From an uncultured Clostridia bacterium (lineage in GTDB: Bacteria; Bacillota; Clostridia; Christensenellales; UBA1242), in assembly GCA_946635125.1 (NCBI GenBank), contig CAMPBB010000007.1, positions 1-11,090 on the forward strand: a stretch of DNA of 11,090 nt, given 5' to 3'. How positions within the stretch are numbered: the first letter of the stretch is position 1; each line of letters opens with the position of its first letter. The notes below the pieces were generated by a model. That model was not told where the DNA came from and ran no database searches. It was given only the letters and a program-made list of their open reading frames with translations. The position numbers were made by a program, and so were the translations under genes. Shown one piece after another: positions 1-5,666 of the stretch.

Positions 1-474
1 AAACAAATCTTGATCAATTGACTTTTTGCCCATATAATCATATTTTTTTGCCAACTTCTCACGATTTTTGCCCTTTGGCATTGAATTAATATATTTTTTC
101 ACATAAAAAGACTGCTCTTGTTGTGTTTGAAAAGCCAGACCATTAAGGTCAATATACACAACTTTTGGCTTTTGAGTTCTTGCAATTTCATCAATTGACA
201 AACAAATCACTTCTAAGTGTGTTGGAGAACTGCAAATGTTGTAACTTGTTACACCAAAATCATGCCATAATTCATTTGGAATAATTCCATATCTCACTGT
301 TGAGTTCCCAACACAAACAAGGTCTAAAGAATTTTCTTCTTGTGCATAAAAGTTTTCATAAATGTTTGTTTTCTTTGCTTTAGTAAAAACACAAAAATTT
401 AACACGCAAAGAACTATTGCTGTTATTGCTCCAAAACATAAAAATCGTAACATATTTTTAATTTTTTCACTCAT
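1..474 (-). CDS. Membrane-anchored SGNH-hydrolase-like protein of the dlt-like operon (3' end cut by window edge)
   Basis: This frame opens with ATG at 474 and stays open for 158 codons to the window edge, so only the N-terminal part is visible. Residues about 9-30 form one hydrophobic segment, followed by a basic TKAKK stretch. At 54-60 the strand-turn CVGNSTV has the shape of SGNH block I (G-x-S, candidate nucleophile S58). It is followed by RYGIIPNELW and TSYNICSS, then a KPKVVYIDLNG strand near 102-112, a Rossmann-like pattern usual for SGNH/DltD/AlgX-type envelope proteins. The catalytic Asp/His block would lie outside the window. It starts 2 nt after the MBOAT gene stop without a clear RBS of its own, so translation is probably coupled. 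By position it is the DltD/AlgX-like partner that helps transfer acyl groups to a surface polymer. The family call is from motif and context; the enzymatic role is inferred. Confidence 0.72.
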   Translation of the reverse strand, partial: MSEKIKNMLRFLCFGAITAIVLCVLNFCVFTKAKKTNIYENFYAQEENSLDLVCVGNSTVRYGIIPNELWHDFGVTSYNICSSPTHLEVICLSIDEIARTQKPKVVYIDLNGLAFQTQQEQSFYVKKYINSMPKGKNREKLAKKYDYMGKKSIDQDLF

Positions 475-476
475 AA

Positions 477-2072
477 TTAAAACACCACATAACCAAATTC
501 AAATTTTGGAAGTCCACTTCCATAATAGCCAAACCACACAATGCAAACAATTAGCAAAATTAAAAGCGTCCATTGAATCCACAAAGGAATTTTTCTTAAT
601 TTATCTAAAAATGTTGTTTCTGGATGCTTTTCTTGAATTATGTCCACAACCAAAACGGCAACACTTAACACAATTGCAACAACAAATGATGCCCAACCAA
701 GATGTTCATATAGGGCTGTTGTTCCAAAATAATTGTTTCCATCAAAAAGTTTTGCAATAAAACCAAATGCACCAGAAAGTGATGCTGTTTCAAACAAAAT
801 TTTTCCAAAAGCAAGCAATAAAAGCGTTCTTATGAGCCTTATGGCATTAAGCCAACCTGCTTGCTTGTTTATTTTTGTTTTGCTGTAAAACTTGTCAAAC
901 AGCGGCTCAACAATAATTCCAAAAATTATGATAAGACCAAAATATAGACCCCACAAAACATAGTTCCAACTTGCTCCATGCCAAAGCCCTGTTAAGAACC
1001 AAACAACAATAAGTCCAAAAATTGCTGGAACTTTGTTGGCATGTTTTTTGAAAATCTTTTTGGATTTTTTCCCTAACGCCAAAGAAAATTTTGAAATGCT
1101 TAATGGATAAAAAATGTAATCTTTAAACCAAGCACCCAGAGTTATGTGCCACCTTCTCCAATAATCATCAATTCCTTTTGCAAAATATGGATGATTAAAG
1201 TTTTCTGGAAGTTTAACACCCATGCAAAGGGCTGTTCCACAAGCAATGTCCATATAACCAGAAAAGTCACAATAGTCACTAATAAAATAACACACAACAG
1301 CCAAAAAGGCTTCAAATCCACTGATTTGTGATGGGTCTAAAAATGCAAACTTTGTGAACACAAACAGAGTGTTTGCAATACACAATTTTTTAAACAATCC
1401 CCAACCAATTCTTTTTAATCCGTCAGTAAAGTTTTGATAGTCAAAGTCATTTCCACCAAAAAGTGATGGTGCTATTTCGTTATAGCGTATGATTGGTCCT
1501 TGCATAATTTTGGGGAAGAAAGACATAAACAGCAAAAACTTGAAAAAGTTCTTTTCTGGTTCATATTTTCCCCAATACACATCTGCCAAATAACCAATTG
1601 CCTGAAAAGTGTAAAAAGAAATTCCAAGTGGCAAAAACAAATTAACGAGGCTTAAGTGTTTTGAAGAATCAAACCAACCAATTATTGCATTAACATTGCC
1701 AATCAAGAAATCCAAATATTTCATCACAGCAAGAACAACAACCAAAGCAACTATGCCCAAAACCATAAATGTTTTTCTTTGCTTTTTAAATTTTGCTTTT
1801 GCTGCTTTTTTTGCATCAATTTCAATTTCTGGATTGTCTGCAAGAAATGCTTTTTCTTTGTTTTTGATTTTAAAAATTCCAATAGATGCCCCATATGTTG
1901 TTAAAGTTGCAAACAACACAAAAAAGATGGCCTTCCAACTGCACAAAACAAAAAAGACCAAACTGGCAACTAAAAGTGTTATCCATCTAAATTTTTTGGG
2001 ACATAAAAAATATGCTGGAAACAGAACAGCCAAAAAAATAAAAAAGTATAATGAAGTAATGGAAAAATCCAT
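477..2072 (-). CDS. MBOAT family membrane O-acyltransferase (AlgI/DltB superfamily)
   Basis: This is a 531-residue polytopic membrane protein. The MBOAT core is clear. LPLGISFYTFQ lies at 147-157 and FFPKIMQGPIIRY at 185-197. DYCDFSGYMDIACG at 266-279 matches the AlgI-type DFSGYxDMA motif. NHPYF is at 293-297, DYWRRWHITLGAWFKDY at 303-319 carries conserved His309, and TGLWHGASWNYVLWG at 361-375 carries the invariant catalytic His365. Family members move an acyl group from a carrier on the inside to an acceptor polymer outside. The length and motif style are closer to AlgI/PatB-type proteins (about 470-530 aa) than to classical DltB (about 400 aa). The start is firm: its ATG overlaps the carrier-protein stop by one base (TAATG). 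Together with the adenylation enzyme, carrier and SGNH protein it makes a dlt-like acylation system. The acyl group and acceptor are not shown by sequence; D-alanylation of teichoic acid is only one option. Confidence 0.92.
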   Translation of the reverse strand: MDFSITSLYFFIFLAVLFPAYFLCPKKFRWITLLVASLVFFVLCSWKAIFFVLFATLTTYGASIGIFKIKNKEKAFLADNPEIEIDAKKAAKAKFKKQRKTFMVLGIVALVVVLAVMKYLDFLIGNVNAIIGWFDSSKHLSLVNLFLPLGISFYTFQAIGYLADVYWGKYEPEKNFFKFLLFMSFFPKIMQGPIIRYNEIAPSLFGGNDFDYQNFTDGLKRIGWGLFKKLCIANTLFVFTKFAFLDPSQISGFEAFLAVVCYFISDYCDFSGYMDIACGTALCMGVKLPENFNHPYFAKGIDDYWRRWHITLGAWFKDYIFYPLSISKFSLALGKKSKKIFKKHANKVPAIFGLIVVWFLTGLWHGASWNYVLWGLYFGLIIIFGIIVEPLFDKFYSKTKINKQAGWLNAIRLIRTLLLLAFGKILFETASLSGAFGFIAKLFDGNNYFGTTALYEHLGWASFVVAIVLSVAVLVVDIIQEKHPETTFLDKLRKIPLWIQWTLLILLIVCIVWFGYYGSGLPKFEFGYVVF

Positions 2073-2311
2073 TATTGAGCCTTCAATCTTTCAACCATTG
2101 CAACAAGCCCCGCAACAGTGTCGAAGTTTTCATAACAAACTTCTTGTGGTGGGATTTCAATGTCAAATCTTTCACTGAGTTCTGCAACAAGCATCACAAT
2201 GTTAAGTGAATCAAGAGTGCCCCCATGAACAAGCTCCTTTATTGATTCAAAGTCATCAACTTCTGGGTGCATTTCAGAAAGCACCTCAATTATTTCTTCT
2301 TTTACTGTCAT
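2072..2311 (-). CDS. DltC-like acyl/peptidyl carrier protein
   Basis: This is a 79-residue acidic carrier protein, the usual size of DltC (about 78 aa). The phosphopantetheine attachment motif is GGTLDSLNIVMLVAEL at 30-45, with Ser35 as the modified residue; DltC has GLLDSLGT here. Helix three follows with ERFDIEIPPQEV, as in DltC (RFDIxVP). The ATG is preceded by GGAG with 5-nt spacing (TAAGGAGAAAAAATG), directly after the adenylation gene stop 9 nt upstream. The stop overlaps the next start by 1 nt. It should carry the activated acyl group as a thioester between the adenylation enzyme and the MBOAT transferase. It needs a holo-ACP synthase encoded elsewhere. DltC is the best match, but a carrier for another amino or hydroxy acid cannot be excluded, because the adenylation partner differs from DltA at a specificity residue. 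Confidence 0.9.
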   Translation of the reverse strand: MTVKEEIIEVLSEMHPEVDDFESIKELVHGGTLDSLNIVMLVAELSERFDIEIPPQEVCYENFDTVAGLVAMVERLKAQ

Positions 2312-2320
2312 TTTTTCTCC

Positions 2321-3808
2321 TTACTTTATAAGTTCTTTTAATTTTACTCTGTCTATTTTTCCATTTGCGTTGAGTGGAAGTTCTTGCAGAATTTGATATT
2401 GATTTGGAACCATGTAGACCGGCAATTTTTGTTTTAAGTCAACAACCAAATTTTTTACCGGATTTTCGATTTGCGTTTGAACGGAAGCAAAACAAACCAA
2501 ACTATCTTTATCTTTGTTAAACAAAACAACGCAACTTGTGATATATGAAATTGAACTTATGGCAATTTCAATTTCTTGCAGTTCAATTCTGTAACCCATG
2601 TGTTTGATTTGAAAATCTTTTCTTGTGGTGAACACAAAGTCTTCGTTTTCATCAATAAAAGCATAATCCCCTGTTTTTAAGAAACGCTTTGAGCCATCAC
2701 AAACAAACACTTGCTGGTTTTTCTCTTCATCATTAACATAACAACTTGCAATTTGGTCAGACTCAACAATAAGTTCGCCATCACTTAAAAAAACATTGTT
2801 GTTTTTTATTGGCTTTCCAAGAGGAATTGGCTTATCTTCTGGAAGAAGTTTGTTAATCACTTTATATAAACAAACACCAGCAAGTTCGGTTGAACCATAA
2901 AGATTAACATATTTAACTTCTGGAAGTTGTGTGAGCCACATGTTGATATATTTGGGCAAGAAAACTTCTCCGACAAAAAACACATACTCCAAAAACTTTG
3001 GTGTTGCATATAACAATGTTTTTAAACGAACAATGATTGTGAGTGCTGATGGAACCCAAAAAATATAATTTATTTTGTTATCATTTAAATATTCAATGAG
3101 TTTTAATGGAACTGAAAACAAACTTTTGTTTGGGAAAAACAAAGTTGCTCCCAATGCAAGTGATAAATATAAATCTTTCATTGATGCATCAAAAAATAAT
3201 GGGGCTTGATTTGCGATGTGTTTTCCATGTTTTAAATCAAATGTTTCCAAAAAATTGTTAACAAACGCAATCATGTTTTTATGAGTTTTCAAAACTCCTT
3301 TTGGCTTACCTGTTGAACCTGAAGTGTAAATTGTGTATATGCTGTTATTTTCACTAAAATCTTGTGATAACAAATCATAAAGATTTTTTGAAACATCTTT
3401 CTTTAAACAGTCATCAAACATAATGTGTTTTAAGTTCGTGTCTGACTGATTAAAACATAATTCATATTCAATTGATGAACTTTGAATAATTGAGTTTATT
3501 TTGTCGGCAGAATAATCTGGATTAACTGGAACATAAAAGTTGTTAGACATAATTATTCCAAGCATTGCAACAACCGTGTTTGATTTTCTTTCTGCTTTAA
3601 TCATGATTGGTTGTTGATTGATTTTTTGTTCATGCAAAACTTCAGCAATTTTTAGTGCTTCCTCGAAAGTTTCTCTAAATGTTAAGCTTCTTTCATCAAC
3701 ATTTTGCTGCAAATTTTCACTTTTGTTATCCATGTTCCCATCAACCAAAAACAGCTTGTTGGGATTTTCTTCTGCTTCCTTTTTCAAAAATTCAACAATA
3801 TTTTTCAT
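2321..3808 (-). CDS. DltA-like amino acid adenylation enzyme (ANL superfamily, AMP-binding)
   Basis: This 495-residue ANL-superfamily enzyme should form an acyl-adenylate and load it on the adjacent carrier protein. Core motifs run in order. A3 is YTSGSTGKPKG at 161-171. NQAP-FFDAS lies at 200-209, with Asp207 in the place of the amino-group-binding Asp. A5 is NLYGSTE at 302-308, A7 is KTGD at 378-381, and A8 is DFQIKHMGYRIELQEIE at 398-414. A10 is NANGKIDR at 480-487, with catalytic Lys484. DFQIK..GYR.ELQEIE and NQAP are typical of DltA. By my from-memory alignment, though, the DltA segment TPSFVQMC, whose Cys is linked to D-Ala chirality, reads VPSALTII here (Ile259). YGPTEATVA is replaced by YGSTELAGV. 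The enzyme family is secure; D-alanine as substrate is not. A promoter lies upstream, and AAGGAAA about 14 nt before the ATG is a weak RBS. Confidence 0.9.
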   Translation of the reverse strand: MKNIVEFLKKEAEENPNKLFLVDGNMDNKSENLQQNVDERSLTFRETFEEALKIAEVLHEQKINQQPIMIKAERKSNTVVAMLGIIMSNNFYVPVNPDYSADKINSIIQSSSIEYELCFNQSDTNLKHIMFDDCLKKDVSKNLYDLLSQDFSENNSIYTIYTSGSTGKPKGVLKTHKNMIAFVNNFLETFDLKHGKHIANQAPLFFDASMKDLYLSLALGATLFFPNKSLFSVPLKLIEYLNDNKINYIFWVPSALTIIVRLKTLLYATPKFLEYVFFVGEVFLPKYINMWLTQLPEVKYVNLYGSTELAGVCLYKVINKLLPEDKPIPLGKPIKNNNVFLSDGELIVESDQIASCYVNDEEKNQQVFVCDGSKRFLKTGDYAFIDENEDFVFTTRKDFQIKHMGYRIELQEIEIAISSISYITSCVVLFNKDKDSLVCFASVQTQIENPVKNLVVDLKQKLPVYMVPNQYQILQELPLNANGKIDRVKLKELIK

Positions 3809-3842
3809 TTCGTATTAAAGTTTCCTTGATTTTTTATTATTC

Positions 3843-3871
3843 ATGATAACAAAGATTTATTATATAGTCAA
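3843..3871 (-). promoter_or_regulatory. Promoter of the dlt-like operon
   Basis: Read on the minus strand, TTGACT (3871-3866) and TATCAT (3848-3843) are separated by exactly 17 nt, a good sigma-A type promoter. Transcription would start near 3836, leaving a leader of about 28 nt before the ATG at 3808. No other promoter is evident inside the operon. Confidence 0.65.
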
Positions 3872-3880
3872 CTTATTTGT

Positions 3881-3898
3881 CGATTTTTGCCGATTTTT
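3881..3898 (-). repeat. Two tandem CGATTTTT octamers just upstream of the dlt-like promoter
   Basis: CGATTTTT occurs at 3881-3888 and again at 3891-3898 (AAAAATCG on the minus strand). The copies are 10 bp apart, one helical turn, and the nearer edge is about 10 bp upstream of the -35 box. Geometry fits an activator or response-regulator site, but A/T-rich octamers can recur by chance. Confidence 0.35.
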
Positions 3899-3936
3899 AG
3901 GTGTTTTTAACAGTTGTTTGCTATTTACCTCAAAAC

Positions 3937-3966
3937 AAAAAACTGAGAATATAATCTCAGTTTTTT
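3937..3966 (-). terminator. Rho-independent terminator after the zinc-ribbon/Sel1 gene
   Basis: The arms AAAAAACTGAGA (3937-3948) and TCTCAGTTTTTT (3955-3966) pair perfectly around a 6-nt loop, 3 nt past the stop of the minus-strand gene ending at 3970. On the minus strand the hairpin runs into TTTTTTGTTTT, as expected for intrinsic termination. It insulates the dlt-like operon from upstream reading. Confidence 0.88.
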
Positions 3967-3969
3967 ATT

Positions 3970-5523
3970 TTATTTGTTCTGGTCGCTTGCTTTCTTTTCT
4001 TCAGATTTTTCTAGCTTTTCAACTTTTTGTTCAAGTTTTTGAACCTTTTGAGCAAGGGTTTCTGCTGTTTCAACCTTTTCTTCTGGTTTTGCGTCTTTTG
4101 AAGATTTTTCTTTTATTTCTTCAAGAACTTCTTCCTTGCTTTTTTGGTCTTGTTTTTCTTGAGTTTCTTTTTTTGTTTTCTTTTTCTTCACAACTGAAAT
4201 TTTTCTTTCTTCTTGCTCTTTTGTTTCTTTCTTAGGTTTCTTTTCTTTTGTTTTTGTTTCTTTCTTTGTTTCAGTTGCAACTTTTTTTGTTTGTTTCTTT
4301 GCTTTTGGCTTTTCTTCTTTCTTTTCTGCTTTCTTGTCTTTTGGCTTTTCTTCAAACATCTCGTCAACGCTGATTTCAATGTTTTCGGATTTTACGTCAG
4401 CTTTTTGAACTTTTGCTTCTTTTGCTTCTGCTTTTTCTCTTGCCTTTATTTTTGTTTCTTTTGAGTCTGTAAGCAAAACAACTTCTTTTGGTGCTTTAAT
4501 TTTCAAAATTCTTGCTTCTTCTGGGGTTTTGCCTTCAAAATATACTGCATAGATTTCTTTGCTTCTTTCGTCTCCGCACTCAATACCTTTCTTTAAGTAT
4601 TTTTTTGCTTTTTCGTTGTCGTGACCAATGCAAGCAAATCCAAGTTCAGAATAAAGGTCATATCTTCCGTTGTTTGCTGCGATGTCTAGGTATGCAAAAG
4701 CAAGTTTGCATTCAATGCTGTTAAGGTCAATTTCTTCAAATCCGTCCATAACATTTAAGATTTTGTTTGAGTTAATTTCAACTCCACCAACTGTTGCAAG
4801 TGCATCAACATCATAACAGTTCATTCTGTGATATGTTGCCCACCAAAAATAGTCTATTGCGTGGTTGTGAAGTTCGTTGACGGTTTTTGGCTCAACTTGG
4901 CTTTTGTTATATTGAAGTTTTTGTTCTTTGATGAGTAGTTCAAGTTTGTCGGTTGTCACATCTTTAATGTTTTCTTTTGTGAGTTTTGCAATTTCTTCTG
5001 AATAATAGTTCAAAAGCATTTGTTTTGCAACTTCATCACCATTGTAGGCTGAAAGGTTAACAAAAAGATAAGCTTTTTTGTCATCTTTTTTAACTCCAAC
5101 ACCATAAAGATAACTCATTCCCAAGAAAAGTTCTTGTTCTTTTGTTTGGTTTTTAAGTTCATCTTTCAAAACTAGTTTAAAATATTCTTGTTTGTCCAAA
5201 ACTTGTCCACAATCAGGGCAAACAATGTCTTGGCTTAATTTTTGTTCTTGAACCAAGAATTTTTTACCGCATTTTGAACAGTCAAAAGAAATTGAACAAT
5301 AAACTGGGTTTAAAACAAGTTCATCGTCATTTTTCTTGCTGTGTTTTTGTTTTGGTTGCACTTCTTGTTGCTTTTGTGCTTTTTCTGTTTTTTGTTTTCT
5401 TTTGTCTTTAATGACAACAACTGTTTTGCCTGGAGTGTTTTGCTTAAGTGTTAAAAGAACAATAATAAGCATTAAAAGTGATGCTCCAAAAACAGATAGT
5501 AAAATTATCAATATTGTTTCCAT
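3970..5523 (-). CDS. Membrane-anchored zinc-ribbon and Sel1-repeat protein with long Lys/Glu-rich tail
   Basis: This is a 517-residue protein of no family I can name. Residues 4-26 are a single transmembrane segment followed by a strongly basic stretch (about 38-64). By the positive-inside rule the bulk is probably cytoplasmic. A zinc ribbon follows: CSKCG at 82-86 and CPDCG at 102-106, giving ligands C82, C85, C102 and C105. Sel1-like helical repeats are seen at about 130-168 (LGMSYLYGVGVKKDDKKAY) and 272-330 (AYLDIAANNGRYD, then ELGFACIGHDNEKAKKYLKKG). Residues about 353-484 are low-complexity, extremely rich in Lys and Glu, and 488-508 form a short coiled coil (VQKLEQKVEKLEK). Start choice is supported by AAGGAG 5 nt before ATG and by an upstream promoter. 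Sel1 repeats and zinc ribbons are usually scaffolds, so protein binding is the likely role. It is transcribed alone. Confidence 0.85.
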   Translation of the reverse strand: METILIILLSVFGASLLMLIIVLLTLKQNTPGKTVVVIKDKRKQKTEKAQKQQEVQPKQKHSKKNDDELVLNPVYCSISFDCSKCGKKFLVQEQKLSQDIVCPDCGQVLDKQEYFKLVLKDELKNQTKEQELFLGMSYLYGVGVKKDDKKAYLFVNLSAYNGDEVAKQMLLNYYSEEIAKLTKENIKDVTTDKLELLIKEQKLQYNKSQVEPKTVNELHNHAIDYFWWATYHRMNCYDVDALATVGGVEINSNKILNVMDGFEEIDLNSIECKLAFAYLDIAANNGRYDLYSELGFACIGHDNEKAKKYLKKGIECGDERSKEIYAVYFEGKTPEEARILKIKAPKEVVLLTDSKETKIKAREKAEAKEAKVQKADVKSENIEISVDEMFEEKPKDKKAEKKEEKPKAKKQTKKVATETKKETKTKEKKPKKETKEQEERKISVVKKKKTKKETQEKQDQKSKEEVLEEIKEKSSKDAKPEEKVETAETLAQKVQKLEQKVEKLEKSEEKKASDQNK

Positions 5524-5552
5524 AAAAACTCCTTTTAAAGTTTTCTGGTCAT

Positions 5553-5581
5553 ATTATAACATAATATGAAAAATTTTTCAA
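5553..5581 (-). promoter_or_regulatory. Promoter of the zinc-ribbon/Sel1 gene
   Basis: On the minus strand TTGAAA (5581-5576) and a perfect TATAAT (5558-5553) are 17 nt apart. The start would be near 5546, followed by a leader of about 23 nt with the AAGGAG RBS. It sits directly behind the terminator of the lipoprotein gene, which supports an independent transcript. Confidence 0.8.
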
Positions 5582-5600
5582 TACCTTATTGAAAATTTAA

Positions 5601-5637
5601 GAAAAAACAAAAAAGAACGCCCAAAAAGCGTTCTTTT
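5601..5637 (-). terminator. Rho-independent terminator of the surface lipoprotein gene
   Basis: AAAAGAACGC (5611-5620) and GCGTTCTTTT (5628-5637) pair perfectly with a 7-nt loop. On the minus strand the hairpin is followed by TTTTTTGTTTTTTC down to 5601. It lies about 30 nt past the lipoprotein stop at 5667. Confidence 0.9.
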
Positions 5638-5666
5638 CATAAAGTGATTATTTATTCTTATATAAG

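Noticed and set aside
362..760. Plus-strand open frame of 132 codons
   Set aside because: It lies antisense across the MBOAT/SGNH junction, has no RBS and has Gln/His/Leu-rich composition typical of a reverse-strand shadow in AT-rich DNA.
4188..4464. Open frames of 63 and 83 codons on both strands inside the Lys/Glu-rich tail
   Set aside because: They are other-frame readings of low-complexity lysine codons (Phe/Cys/Leu or Lys/Gln only) with no RBS or domain.
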